64,000 nucleotides of DNA from Alectoria sarmentosa (taxonomy: Eukaryota > Ascomycota > Lecanoromycetes > Lecanorales > Parmeliaceae). The stretch covers positions 1 to 64,000 of the forward strand of contig WOGZ01000127.1 of the NCBI GenBank assembly GCA_009733775.1. The letters run 5' to 3'. Shown here in pieces: positions 1 through 12,240 of this stretch. A model generated the notes under the pieces. That model did not search any database, had not been told where the DNA came from, and worked only from the letters and a program-made list of their open reading frames with translations. The position numbers and the translations under genes were made by a program. The stretch's first letter is position 1; each line of letters opens with the position of its first letter.

Positions 1-553
1 AACAAATCGTGATTTTTAATAATGATTTTCAATTATTTAATATAATAATAATAAATGAACTTTAAATCTCTTTTATAACTTTTTTTCAATTAAATATATA
101 ACGTTAATAACAAAAACGATTAGCAAATCTTTTTTACATTAATTTATTAAAATATTACGTTTAAAAAAAGAACATTTAAAACATTTGAAAATGAAATTCA
201 CGTTAAAGGCGCATCGATATTATTGCGAGAATATATTATATTAATCTCAACGCAAACGAACTTTACTATTTACGTTTTCTTTTTTTAAACGTATTAAATT
301 TCTTATTTTATAAGAATTTACGAATAATAAACGATGATTTTTTTTTCAAATTATCATATCGTTTATATAATAAAAAATCTCACGTATAATAACGTTGAAT
401 AAAATAAGATTTTAAAAAAAAAATGTTTAAAAGAGCGAAGATTTTTTACGAAGTTTTTTCGTAATAATTTTACTTAATTGTGAGCTCAATAAATCGTTTA
501 ATTTATAAAATAAATATAAAACGAAATATATAATTCAATTTAATTAATGTGTA

Positions 554-851
554 AAAATGTCTCAATTGCGAAAAAAGAAAATTATCGCGCTATTTATTAT
601 AATAAAACATTATCACTTTTTTTAATATGATGTTACTTTTTTTTTTTATCAAAAGTGATTTTATTAAACGTATTTTTCTTTTATTTATTCGCAATTCTTT
701 TCAAAATGTCTTAATTGCGAAAAAAGAAAATTATCGCGCTATTTATTATAATAAAACATTATTACTTTTTTTGATATGATGTTACTTTTTTTTTTCATTA
801 AAAGTGATTTTATTAAACGTATTTTTTTTTGTTTACCCGCAATTTCTTTCA
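554..851. repeat. Tandem duplication, 149-bp unit, two copies
   Basis: Two adjacent copies begin at 554 and 703, each with AAAATGTC then (T/C)AATTGCGAAAAAAG. They stay nearly identical to about 851. Differences are mostly C/T, as expected of RIP. Each unit contains a small inverted repeat (ATCACTTTT ... AAAAGTGAT) that could form a hairpin. It could be a subterminal or promoter repeat of the dead Helitron downstream; that link is inferred from position only. Confidence 0.8.
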
Positions 852-1139
852 TTCTTTTTTATCATTAACACATTTTTTTATTTAAATTTCTTAACGATTA
901 TATATATATTCTTTAAATTTATTATTAAGATTTCGTTTTATTAAACGATATATAAACGAAGTAAACTATTATCGAAAACTTTTATCTTTATTTAATTTAA
1001 ATTCGTTTAAAAAAAATAACTTCAATTTTATAAAAAAAATTAATTTGATTAACGATTTCGATTTATTAAAAGTGTAATATAATTATAAATAACATTATAA
1101 TAACGAGCGCAATCGTTTTTTACGCGAAAAACGTTTTTA

Positions 1140-2095
1140 TTAAACGAATACTTAAAAATAAATGTGAACGAATTTCAATAATAATTAAACAAAGATTGTA
1201 AACGTTATTTGAAACGCGATGTCTCTTTTTAATAATCATCTTTTTTTTAAAACGATTATAAGAATATTAACAAAATTATGCTTTAAAATATCGTTTTACG
1301 AAAAATACGCGAGGCCTTCAAAATAATAATTGTTATAACTTTTTCAAATATCGTTTTCATTTTTTTTCAAAAAAATTGTATCGTTCATTTTCGCTTCAAA
1401 ATTTTTTTAAATGTTATTATTCAATTCTTTTACGATATTATAAATGAATTCAATTTAATTAAATTATTATATGCAATTAAATTGATTTTTTAAAACGAAA
1501 TTTCGATACAAAATCGTTATAATATCGAGTTTATTAATTATATACTTTAAGACATTCGTAAAAATTTTAAATCGTTTAATAACATAATTATATACTTTTG
1601 CGACGACTTTCGTCAAATTTTATTAATCATTAAAAGCGCTAAGTTAAAACGTATCATTACATTTATTTTAAAAATCTTATATTTATAAAATCATATTTAA
1701 ATCTTCAAACTTACGAAAAATATAAAATTTTATAATTCAAATTTAATTAAATAAAATCGTGTTAATATGAAAACATTCGCAAATAATTTTTTGAATATAA
1801 GTAATGAAATTTTAACAAGTATAAAAAAACGAGAAATTGTCGATTAATTTATCGATTAATTATCAAATAACATTATTACAAATCTAATTGATGTTATTTA
1901 TCGCGATTTAAATTCACATCGAGCATTTGATTTTTATAACTTTAAAACGATTTTTTATATTCTTAATAAAAATGTTATTCGATTCAATAATCAAATTTTT
2001 GACAAATTTTTTGAAATTAAAATAATATATATTAATCGTGATTAAATCGTTAACGAAGAAAATAGCTTTCTTTTATTTATCGAATTAATAAACGT
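1140..2095 (+). pseudogene. Helitron (PIF1-like) helicase relic, RIP-inactivated
   Basis: One uninterrupted reading frame with many stops, but apparently no frameshift, follows the landmarks of the helicase domain of fungal Helitron Rep/Hel proteins. The Walker A motif GGTGKT reads KNINKI (about 1,256-1,276). The Walker B / IIWDE block reads IF*NE followed by SIQNRYNIE (about 1,487). Then come DFRQIL (CGDFRQ-like, about 1,605), LTKNI (LTKNMRL-like) and a DLNSH block. Gly-to-Asn/Lys and Trp/Gln-to-stop changes are all G-to-A or C-to-T, the RIP signature. The replication-initiator domain would lie upstream, in unreadable sequence or outside the window. Family assignment is confident; exact ends are not known. 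Confidence 0.8.
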
Positions 2096-2777
2096 TTTTA
2101 AATCAATTTTTTTATTATTTCATTATTTGAAATCAAAATAAAGTTATATAATAATGTTATTAAGAAATTTATAATAATTATAAAATTTATATAATAAAAC
2201 ACGTTTATAAATTAAATATATTGAATTTAAGATACTCGATTATCGTATTTTTAAAAACGAATATAACGATAAACGTTATTATATATCACGCATATCTTTT
2301 ATTTCACTTAATTCGAATAATTTACATTTTTTTTTTCGACGCATTTAATATTTAATTCGCTTACTTTTCAATATAACGATTAATAAATCGTAAAATCAAT
2401 TTTTATAGCAAATCGATTTATGTTTACAGTCGAAAATCTTCGCTTATAATTAATTATATATAATTTTAAATCGAATTATTAATAAAGTTAATTGATTTAT
2501 TATAATTTTAAACGATTTATTAAAAAGATAATCGAATTATTCGATCAAATATATTAAAAATAAAATTATTAAATAAATGCTTTTTATATAGCAATAAAAA
2601 TAAATTATATACGTATAAAAAAGTAGGTAAAGTTCGCTTAATCGACGTTATTTAAATTCGTTTCGCCTTCATTTATCTTAAATATCATAAATTCAATTCA
2701 TAAATTTTAATTTATACGATTTTAAGTGAATAAATAACTTATTTTATAAATAAATTTAAATAATATTTAATATTAAG

Positions 2778-2966
2778 TATTAAAAAATATATAACGAATA
2801 TTATATATAAGTTAATTAAATGTATAAAAAATACGAGAGAATCGTATTTTTAAGTTTATTCGTTAAAATAATGTTAAAATACGACTAATTTTAAAATAAA
2901 TCTTAAAGCTAATTTTAGAGTTAACTTTATATACGTTACGCAAAAAACTAATTTTCAATATTTCTT
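2778..2966. repeat. LTR-like direct repeat, copy A (uninterrupted)
   Basis: About 187 bp that recurs at 4,345-4,430 plus 11,775-11,905, where the second copy is split by Gypsy-1. This copy shows the empty target (TTTATTCGTTAAAATAAT). The two copies and the 1.4 kb between them look like the long terminal repeats and interior of a short non-autonomous LTR element, but no coding sequence confirms that. Confidence 0.7.
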
Positions 2967-3015
2967 TATAGCGTTAAAAGATAACGTATACGATTATTTT
3001 AACATTTTTTTATAA

Positions 3016-3415
3016 CGATACGTTACAATGCCCTGATATAAAAAAAAATCGCTTTATAATACGAAAAACTTAATAAAAATTTAAGATATATCGCTTTAAT
3101 GTAAAAACTTATTTTCTTTTTTAATATAAAATCTCAATTGTTATAACGATACGTTATAATATTTTAATATAAAAACTTTAATCGTTTTATAATACGAGAA
3201 ACTTAATAGAAATTTAAGAGATATTATTTTAATGTAAAAATTTTACTTTCTTTTTTAATATAAAAATTTAATTATTATAACGATACGTTATAATGTTTAA
3301 ATATAAAAATCTTTTATTCTTTTTTATAATATAAAAAACTTAATAAAAATGTCAAAAATATCGCTTTAATATAAAAACTTATTTTTCTTTTTAATACGAG
3401 AATTTAATTTAAATT
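3016..3415. repeat. Degenerate tandem array, ~131-134-bp unit
   Basis: The motif CGATACGTTA(C/T)AAT recurs at 3,016, 3,147 and 3,281, each followed by similar spacing to ACTTAATA(A/G)AAATTTAAGA and ACTTATTTTCTTTTTTAATA blocks. Similarity decays after about 3,415, but shorter echoes (ATATAAAAACTTATTTCTTTTT) continue to about 4,150. The array fills the interior of the LTR-like element bounded by 2,778 and 4,430. It shows no coding potential. Confidence 0.7.
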
Positions 3416-4344
3416 TAAAAATTATTATTTTAATATAAAAACTTATTTCTTTTTATGATATAAAAAGTTATTTTAATATAAAAATTTATTTCTCTTTGTG
3501 ATAAAAAGAGCTTAATAATAATTTGAAATTTAACGCTTTAATTAAAAACGTGATTCCCTTTATATAAAAAGCTTAATTCGAAAGAAAAAAATTATTTTAT
3601 TTAATAATACGAAAAGTTGTTTTAATAGAAAAACTTGTTTTTCTTAATTATATAAAAAATTCAATAATAATTTAATATTTAACGCTTTAATTAAAGACGT
3701 TTTTCATATTTTTTTTAAAAAACCCTTAAAGTAATTTTCTTATTTATAAGAAACTCGATAAATTTGAGACTTTTTTCTCTTTTTATTATAAAGAGCTTAA
3801 TAAAAAATTAAAAATTCTGTTTTTTTTTTGTTATAAAAATTTCGTTGAATTCGAAACTTGATATTTTATATAAAGAGATTTATTATTCGATAATATAAAA
3901 CGAAACGTTTTATACGAAAGAATTTATCGCTTATATAAAGAAATTTAATACTTTATATAAAGAAATTGAATATTTTATATAAAAAAACTTAATTCGATAT
4001 TTTATAATTGTATTTAAAAAAAGAATATTCGATAAAATAAAATAAAATATTTATATAAAAAAATCGAATTATTTTATGCGAAGAAACTTCGTTTTTTTAT
4101 AAAAAAACTTAAAAGAATAAAGTGTTTAATAATATAAAACGAAATGCTTTATGCGAAGAAACTTGATTCGATAGTTTTTATATTTAGATTGCGATAATTC
4201 AATTCGTCGAAAATTACGAATTAAAAAAAACAAATTATCGCAATATAATAATAATTTATTTTAAATTATTATTAATAAGATATTTATATGAAAAGTGCGA
4301 AGATAAATATTATTTTTTTATCGTCACAAATTTAGTTTATAATT

Positions 4345-4430
4345 TATTAAAAGATATATAATGAATATTATATATAACTTAATTAAGTGTGTAAAAAATA
4401 CGAGAAAATCGTGTTTTTAAGCTTATTTAT
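4345..4430. repeat. LTR-like direct repeat, copy B, left part
   Basis: Matches the left part of copy A (2,778 onward) up to TTTTTAAGCTTATTTAT. It ends with TTTAT (4,426-4,430), the target-site duplication of Gypsy-1. The right part of the same repeat resumes at 11,775. Confidence 0.75.
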
Positions 4431-4690
4431 TATAAGAGCGAAAGTATTTAAAGCGATTTAATAAGGCTTACTTAAATCGCTTATTAAATTACGTGCTACG
4501 CAATTAAGGTGCGTTCTTAATATGCTTAACAAAAGTCTTAAATATTTATAATTTCCTTTTCTTTTTCTTTTTTCTTTAATTATTAATTCATTTAATAATT
4601 TATCGATTGAAACTTATTATTACGTTTATAAATTTCGTAATTATTTAATTGCTACGCAGCTTTATTGAAAAAAAACCTTATTATTTAATA
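4431..4690 (+). repeat. 5' LTR of Gypsy-1
   Basis: 260 bp starting TATAAGAGCG (TG mutated to TA) and ending TTTAATA (CA mutated to TA). It aligns along its whole length with 11,522-11,774, sharing TTAAAGCGATTT, ACGCAATTAA, ATCGATTGAAAC and TACGCAGCTT(T/C)ATTGAAAAAA. Confidence 0.85.
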
Positions 4691-5986
4691 ATTTCGTTTA
4701 TACGAAGTTATTTAATTAATTATAATAAATAATTCGCGAGTCGATTTTATTAATTTGCGAAATAAAAACGTTTTATTATGAATTATTAATAACGTTTTTA
4801 ATTAAATAAGCGATTTTCGTCAAAACACGTTTATTTCGCAATCAAACAATTATAATATTAATTTTGATATCGATGCGAGTTTTAATAACATTATTAATCA
4901 AAACGATAATTGTCAAAATATCGCATTTGATAATTCTTTATCTATTAACGAAGATTTTCGCCTCATAAATTTAACTTAAATTTAATATTTTCGATTTTTA
5001 AAACTTAATATTGAAAAGTATTTGATTATCGAAAAATTTAAATTAATTAAAATGTAAAACGCACGAAAACATCGTCGCGAATATAATAACGATTATTATC
5101 GCGAATCAAATCGTAAAAAAATAAACGTTATCAAAATGCTTAACACGCAGCATTTTAATAATTACAATTCGACGATTATATTTTTTCGAGATTGCGAGAA
5201 TTATATTATTTCGATATCTCGCATCGATTTTCAAATGAATAAAAAAAAGATTCGTTGATTTTTTATTTTTTTAATCGATGTTAAAAAATAAATTTGAAGA
5301 AATATACGAGATATTATATTGCGTAATATCAACGAACTTATTTAAAACGAATATAAGAAATAATGTTTAAATCAAATTCGTAATTCAATTATCAAGTTTT
5401 ATGATATTAATCGTTAATTAATTAAGGTTGTCATAAAAAATAATTAATCGATTATAAATTTCAACGATTATTTTATCATATTATGATCGTAATGAGATCG
5501 TTATATAATCGATGCGAAACGTATAAAAACTTTACGAAATAAAATAATAGAAAAAATCTTTTTAAAAGCAATAAAAAACGCAATTTAATTTATTATTTAT
5601 ATTATATTATTATAACAATATCAAAATATCGAATAAAAATTGCGAAAGATAAAAAAATTATTTATTTTAAATAAGATTCGTTTTAATAATAAAATAAATT
5701 ATTAAAAAAGCAATAATTAATATGCGAAATCTCAAAAATAACATATTAAAAATTAAAAAAATCAAAAAAAGAGTTCGTTTTTTTTGATATCGTAAAATCG
5801 AAAACTTATGCGAAATAAATTCGAAGATGATGATTTTAAAATTAAATAAAGACCTTTTTTTATTAAGATTGAATGTTGAAATTGTTAACAAAAAAAACAT
5901 TTTAAGAATTTATTTAATTATTTAAATTATGTTGCGAATAACGAGACACGCAATTAAGTCTTTAATAAAAGAAAAAACAAAATCTA

Positions 5987-6277
5987 ATGTTTATCATTAT
6001 AGCATTAAACACGTTATTTATCAAACGACGATCTCGCTTTTTAATATTAAAAAACGAAATTATCACGTTAAATAATAAATGTGAAATAATTATTTTAATA
6101 AACATCGATAACGAGAAAATTTTTATATCACAATCTTTTATTAAAAAAACGCAAATTTCTAAATTTGAATACGTGTTAATAATGATGCGTGTTATTAATA
6201 ATCATCGCATATTTTTATATAAAACGTATAATTTAATATTTAATTTCATAAACAATCGAGATAAAAAGCAAAAGTAA
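5987..6277 (+). pseudogene. Gypsy-1 aspartic-protease-region relic
   Basis: An open stretch whose middle (IDNEKIFISQSFIKKTQI) resembles the 'LIDSGAEGNFISQ..VKK' region of Gypsy retropepsins. The catalytic Asp-Ser-Gly is no longer present, consistent with G-to-A decay. It lies about 550 bp upstream of the RT relic in the same orientation, the expected order. Assignment rests on this short similarity and on position. Confidence 0.5.
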
Positions 6278-6823
6278 ATCTTAAAGACGTATATCATAAA
6301 TATGCGAGAATACGATCTTATTTTTAATTTCTTTTGAATTTATGATATCGATTTTAATATTTATTAACGCAAACAATTTTGAACTTATCGCGATTTTTTT
6401 ATGAATGATGAAAAATAAATAAATATCGTAATGATAAATATGAATTTATTTACGTCGTTAATTAATGTAGCAATTGCGCATAATATAAAATAAATATATA
6501 TCGTATTCTCATATCAAATTTTATTTGAAAACAATGAAAATAATTACGATAAAATTATGCGATATAATGTTATATAATTAAACGATTTTAACGTACTTAA
6601 ACAATTTGAAAATTTATTAAAAGTTTTTTTAAAAGAATTATTTAATAATTTCAACACGCACGATTAAATTAAGCATTTTATAAATCTATAATTTAACAAA
6701 TTATTTAAAAACGATTTGATTTATAATATATCGTATAATGAGCTCGCAACGATAAGAGATTATTTAAATAACGCGTTTGAAAAAAAATGAATTCGATTTT
6801 TAAATAATTAAATTGATTCGTCG

Positions 6824-7024
6824 ATGTTATTCGTTAAAAAAATAAATAACTTATTGCGATTATATATCGATTATAAAAAACTCAATGAGATAATTATCAA
6901 AAATAATTATTCGTTATCGTTATTCTCAGAAACCTTGAAAAGATTCGCATATGCGAAACATTTTATCAAAATTGATATTTATAATATATATCATAAAATA
7001 CGAATTCGAAAGAATAATGAATGA
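6824..7024 (+). pseudogene. Gypsy-1 reverse transcriptase relic
   Basis: The translation follows the start of Gypsy RT step by step: FVKKINNLLRLYIDYKKLNE (for FVKKKDGSLRLCVDYRxLN), then IIKNNYSLSLFSETL (TIKNRYPLPLISETL), then FIKIDIYNIYHKIRIRK (FTKLDLRNAYHRIRI). A stop follows where the conserved Trp of 'EWKTAF' should be (TGG to TGA). The enzyme is dead. This is one of the clearest relics in the window. Confidence 0.88.
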
Positions 7025-8605
7025 AAAATCGTTTTTCGAATTCGTTATGATTAATTTAAATATTAAATAATGTTTTTTAATCTCATAAATGCTTTCACAA
7101 TCTTTTAAATATATATAAATAAAATATTTAAATCATATATCGACGTCTTTTACGTGATATATTTGAATAATATATTAATTTATTTTGAAACGAAAAATTT
7201 ATATTGAAAATATATGCGAACGATGCTGCGCGCGTTATTAAAGCATCGATTTTATATAAAATTATCAAAATACGTTTTTAATCGCAGCGAGGTTATCTTT
7301 TTAAGATTTATTATAAATTAATATAACATTTAAATGAAATTAACGCGCATTAAAATCATTATTAAATAATCAAAATCAAAATTTGTTAAAAACATATTAA
7401 TTTTTTTAAAATTTACAAACTTTTATCATCGGTTCGTGAAGAGATTTTCGTAAATAATTACGTTTTTGATTAATATTACGCGCGAAGCAAAAAAAAACGA
7501 AATCAAATCATTTTTTATATTTATTAAGAAAATATATAAAACTTTTAAAACTCTCAAGCGAATATTTATTATAACATTTATTTTAAAACATTATAATTAA
7601 AAGACATCGTTTATTATAAAAATCGATATTTTTAAAATAAATATAAATAATATGCTTAATCAATTAATTTAAAACGAACAATAACATTTTATTACGTTTT
7701 TTAATTATAAGTTTAAAGAAGTTAAGTCTCGTTAAAACATATATAATAAAGAATTATATACGATTATATTAAATTTCAAGAATTAAAAACATTATTTGCA
7801 AAAAAACAAGCATCTTATTCGTATAATTTTAAATTATAACAATTTACGTTATTTTATAATGATAAAGAAATTTAATGCGAAATAAATTTATTAAATTAAG
7901 AAATTAATTGCGTTTAACTTTATAATCGAATATTATAAAAATAAATTCAACTTTACGAATACGTCGTTAAGCAAATTTAATATTATTAAATCGAATAATA
8001 ATAAAAATAATAATAATAATTTTCTTTTTATTTTGCGAAATAAACTTTATAATTAAAAATATCAATTTGATTTATAAAAACGCAATAACGTATTTGTTAT
8101 AATTAAATTCGTAGCATTAATAAAACAATTAAATAATATTATCGTCGCAAATATTCAAATTATAAATTTTAATAAAAAAATGTTCGATAAATAAATACGC
8201 ATTTTAAACGTTATAATATCGTTTCGATTTTTGATTTATCAGATTTTGAAATTAAAAAAGTTTTATTTGAAATTGCGAGAATTGATGATCGCATAATTAT
8301 TTAAATTATAACGCAAAAACGCTTTCGTTGCGAATAAAAAATAACATCAAAAACACGCTATTAAATAAAATGAATTTTCGAAATAAAAAATCGATGAAAA
8401 TGAACTATTACGTTATGATCTCGCAATTTATATTTTTAACGATTTTATTATAAAAAAAGAAATTCTTTATATGAATTATAATGATTTCAATGTTGAGCAC
8501 TTTTCTCATAAACGCATTAAAAAAAATATCAAATTCAAATATTATTAAATAAATATAATAAGCGACATAATAAATTATGTTTATATTTATTTCGATTATT
8601 AAAGA

Positions 8606-8842
8606 GTGCGAATTCATTATCACAAATTTTATAACGAATTAATATCAATATTATCAAATGATGTGAGTTTATTTCACATTATGATATTGAATTTTATCAC
8701 AAATTTGTCATCTGCGAGAAATTTATATATTAATAAAACTTATAACTTTATCTTAATCTTAATAAATAAATTAATAAAACACGTAACGTATATAACAATT
8801 ATAAAAAATTTGAAAATTAATGAATTTATTGATATTATATAA
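8606..8842 (+). pseudogene. Gypsy-1 integrase core relic
   Basis: The translation matches the start of the Gypsy integrase catalytic core: a YHKFYNELISI block (HKPYGELxxLP), LNFITNLSSA (MDFITDLPPS), then YNFILILINKLIKHVTYI (YDSILVIVDRLTKxAxYI) and KINEFIDII (xAEELAxxI). Catalytic Asp residues are mutated to Asn. It lies about 1.8 kb after the RT relic, as expected for RT-RNaseH-integrase order. Confidence 0.85.
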
Positions 8843-10068
8843 CAAAAATTCGTATTATTACGAAATATAATATAAAACTTAATCTTAAATCGAGACTTAT
8901 TGTTTATAAACAAATTTTAAATAATGTTATATTAATATTTAAATGCGAAGCGAAAATTTAATATTACGTTTCATTTTTAAATAAATAATTAAATTAAAAA
9001 ACAAAATCAAATTTTTAAACATTATTTACGAATTTATTGCAATTATAAGCAAAATAATTAATTTAAAATTTTATTAATAATTACGTTCGCATACAATAAT
9101 AACATATACGTAAACATTAATAAAATCTCGTAAAAATTGTTAATAAAATACACAGCAAACTTAAAAAATGTTTTTAAAAACAAGATTTTAAAAAAAGAAA
9201 CATCGCTTGTTATAAAGCGAGTAAAATAATTATAAAATATAAAATCGCATTTGAAAAAATTATGAAAACGAATATCAAAATAATAAACAAAGTATTATAA
9301 TAATTATTATCGTATTATAATCTTTTAAAAAGAAAATAAAATATTATTGCGAAGCTTAAATATACGCATTTTACGATCAAAAAAGAAATTCGATCATAAA
9401 CAATTTGAATCTTTTGAAATATTAAAAAAAATAAATACGTAAATTTATAAATTGAATCTTTTTATTAAATATGAAAAAATTCATTTTATATTTTATATAT
9501 CGTTATTAAAATCTTAATATTCGCGTAACGATAATTTAAAATCGTAAATAATCTTGATTAATAACGAAGAAAAATGAAAAGTCAATAAAATGTTAAACAA
9601 AAAAGTTCGCAATAACGAAACTAAATATTTTATTAATTAAAAAAATTTCTTACTTTACGAAACTTTATAAAAATTAATAAAATATTTTAAAAATGTTAAA
9701 AGCGTAATCAAAAACTTCGAGCAAGCAAAAAAATTATATAAATTCATATTTAAAACGAAATAAAAGACGCAATCATCGCAAAAAATTAAAAAGCGAAATA
9801 AATCACGAAAAAAGTAACAATAAAAGACTCGTAAATAAATCTTTAATTAAAAGATTCAATAAAAACGATTAAAAAAAACTCGAAAGCTTATACACATTCA
9901 CATATATATATATTTTAATATATCGAAACGCCTCGCATCACGAAGAAAACAATAATCTTAAAAATCGTAAATATAAATACAACTACTTAATATTAATATA
10001 TATATTCTTTTATATTAAAAAATAATCTTTTATTAATAAAAATCGTTAAAAAACGACGAAAGATAACA

Positions 10069-10437
10069 ATGAAAATAATAACGATAACGATAAAAACAAC
10101 GAAAACAACAACAACAAAAAAAGAGACGATGACATATACGATAATTACTTTTATTAATAAAACTTTTATATATGTTAATCAAGAGTATTTCATTTTTTCA
10201 AGCGCGCAAAACGTCGCGAACGTTATTATCGACGACGACGATAACACATATAACAATTTAATGAATAAAAACGAAAAAATCGATCACGTAAGAGTGATCC
10301 CCGCGGAAACATCGATCGCATTTAAATTAACATATGTTAATTCGCGATTTAATGTAGGTCGCGCGAGAATTATTCGCGAAAATATATATATAATAAAGAT
10401 AAATGAGAATTTAACACGCGTTAACGCAATCTTTTAA
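10069..10437 (+). pseudogene. Open stretch in the 3' part of Gypsy-1, function unknown
   Basis: A 122-codon open frame, slightly richer in GC than its surroundings (GACGACGACGATAAC; CCCCGCGGAAAC). The encoded peptide is rich in Ile, Thr, Lys and Asn and matches nothing I recognise. A related phrase (..TIITFINKTF..; ..IIVDFINQIF..) appears again near 10,500, so this may be a decayed repeat-containing region of the polyprotein after the integrase. I do not regard it as a working gene. Confidence 0.3.
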
Positions 10438-11521
10438 ACATTTATTAATTCTTTTTAAGCAACGTATCTCGAACGATGAAAAGAAAAAAAAAAAAAAAAA
10501 AAAGACTACAATAAAAATAATTGTTGATTTCATTAATCAAATATTTTTTATAATAGATGCGAATGTTTATGAGCGAGAATAATTAAGATTGTTATAATAA
10601 TGATAATTATCAATTTTATCAATTAAGCATCTTTCAAAACAATTTTTTATATTTATAAATAAGAGAAAAAGAAGAAATAACAATAAAAGCGATAATAAAA
10701 ACAAAAATAAAAATAAAGATAATAACGATAACGATAATAATTACATTTATAAATCAAAAGTTCTCACATTATTAATTCTCAATTTACGAAAAAAACGATT
10801 TGAAAAATTATAACGATAACGAGAAGTAATTAAATTTATTATTAACATTATTAATATATTTTTCACGAATTTCGTCGATTTTTATAATTAATTAAATAAG
10901 TTTAAATACTTTTTAAAATGCTTATTATAAGATGAAATTAATCAAATTAAGTGATTATAACTTTATTTAATTATTATCTTAATTGATATATATATCTCGT
11001 TATTACGATAATGTATAATTCGTTAATATATTATTACGATAACAAAAAATACAAATAAAATAATAAATATAAAAAAAGATATAACATTTATTAATGATAA
11101 TGTTAATGTTAATGTTAATGTTATTATTATTAAAAAATCAAAATGAAAATGAAACTTTAAATTTATTAACGCGATTTTCAAATGATAATAATAATAAGAT
11201 CATAACAATTAATAACAATAATCGCATGTCGTAATAACGACAATAATATATCGTAACACAATTATAAAATGCTCGCGCTTTATTAATCAAAACAATAATA
11301 ATTATAATTGCGTTATCGCGATTATAGTATATAAACATATTAATATATTTATGAGAATTTACGATAAGCAATTTATATGTTTTAAAATAATAAACATTAA
11401 TTTAAATTACGTTCAATTAATAATGAATAATATAAATGAATATAAAAAGCTCGTAAATATTTAAATGTAACATGTAATGTATCAAGGTTCAGGGGTTAAA
11501 TCTTTTAAAAAGGGAAATAAT

Positions 11522-11774
11522 TATAAAAGCGAAAATATTTAAAGCGATTTGATAAAACTCGCTTAAATCGCTTGTTAAATTACGTGTTACGCAATTAAAA
11601 TGCGTTTTTAATATGTTTAATAAAAGTCTTAAATATTCGCAATTTTTCTTTTTTCTTCTTTAATTATTAATTCATTTAATAACTTATCGATTGAAACTCG
11701 CTATTATATTCATAAATCTCGTAATTATTTAATTGTTACGCAGCTTCATTGAAAAAAGACTTTATTATTTCACA
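11522..11774 (+). repeat. 3' LTR of Gypsy-1
   Basis: 253 bp, beginning TATAAAAGCG directly after the polypurine tract and ending TTTCACA. Full-length match to 4,431-4,690 with differences mainly C/T and G/A. The CA end survives here but not in the 5' copy. Confidence 0.85.
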
Positions 11775-11905
11775 TTTATTAAAATAATATCAAAATACGA
11801 TTAATTTTAAAATCAATTTTAAGATTAATTTTAAAGTTAATTTTAAAGTTAATCTTTTTTATATTACGTAAAAAATTAATTTTCAATATTTATATTACTT
11901 TATTA
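11775..11905. repeat. LTR-like direct repeat, copy B, right part
   Basis: Continues copy A after the Gypsy-1 insertion: TTAAAATAAT, then AAAATACGA(C/T)TAATTTTAAAAT, AGTTAA(C/T)TTT and AATTTTCAATATTT. It carries one extra internal AATTTTAAAGTT unit relative to copy A. Confidence 0.7.
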
Positions 11906-12091
11906 ATTTAAAATGTTATAAATTAAAACGACGACGTCGCTTAATAATATTTTTTATATTATTAAAATAACGATCTCGCTTTTTATTATCTTAAAATAAT
12001 TAAACTATTATAAATTAAGCTTTATTATTTTATATAAATAAATCGAATTTAGCGTAACTTGAAATTTTTCAAATAAATACTTTAAATAATA
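11906..12091. other. AT-rich spacer, nothing recognised
   Basis: AT-rich sequence between the host repeat of Gypsy-1 and the next LTR-like repeat. I see no gene or repeat in it. Confidence 0.5.
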
Positions 12092-12240
12092 TAATATATT
12101 ATAAAATTTAAAAGATTTAATAAAATAAAATTAATGCGACTTTAATATATATATATATTTACTTCGTTTACACATATAGATTTTTATATAAAATATCATT
12201 ATATTAAATTTATAAGTTATTTATTATCGATTTCGTGACA
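12092..12240. repeat. 149-bp LTR-like repeat C, left copy
   Basis: Starts TAATATATTATAAAATTT and ends TTTCGTGACA. It aligns base for base in length with 20,649-20,797. The right copy begins TG where this one has TA, and this one ends CA where the right has TA. Both are thus RIP versions of one TG...CA terminal repeat. Confidence 0.75.

Larger units (their letters stand above)
1..2640. other. RIP-degraded AT-rich DNA, Helitron-derived in part
   Basis: This stretch is extremely AT-rich and has no credible open gene. CpG dinucleotides remain common while CpA/TpG are scarce, which fits RIP acting on CpA. A Helitron helicase relic is readable at about 1,140-2,095 and a duplicated 149-bp unit at 554-851. 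Nothing could be assigned in 1-550, 852-1,139 or 2,096-2,640, though these are probably parts of the same dead element. Confidence 0.75.
4431..11774 (+). mobile_element. Gypsy-1: Ty3/Gypsy LTR retrotransposon, full length, RIP-inactivated
   Basis: A complete dead element of 7.3 kb with two LTRs (4,431-4,690 and 11,522-11,774), an internal polypurine tract just before the 3' LTR (AAAAAGGGAAATAA, ending at 11,520) and readable relics in Gypsy order. Protease-like sequence lies near 6,000-6,280, reverse transcriptase near 6,820-7,080 and integrase near 8,600-8,850. The element is flanked by TTTAT repeats (4,426-4,430 and 11,775-11,779). The uninterrupted copy of the target at 2,778-2,966 has TTCGT at this point, so the duplication itself was also RIP-mutated. 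Gag should lie in 4,900-5,900, but I could not read it. Confidence 0.88.

Noticed and set aside
11138..11371. 77-codon minus-strand frame in Gypsy-1
   Set aside because: RIP-derived AT-rich sequence on the strand opposite to the element; no motif.
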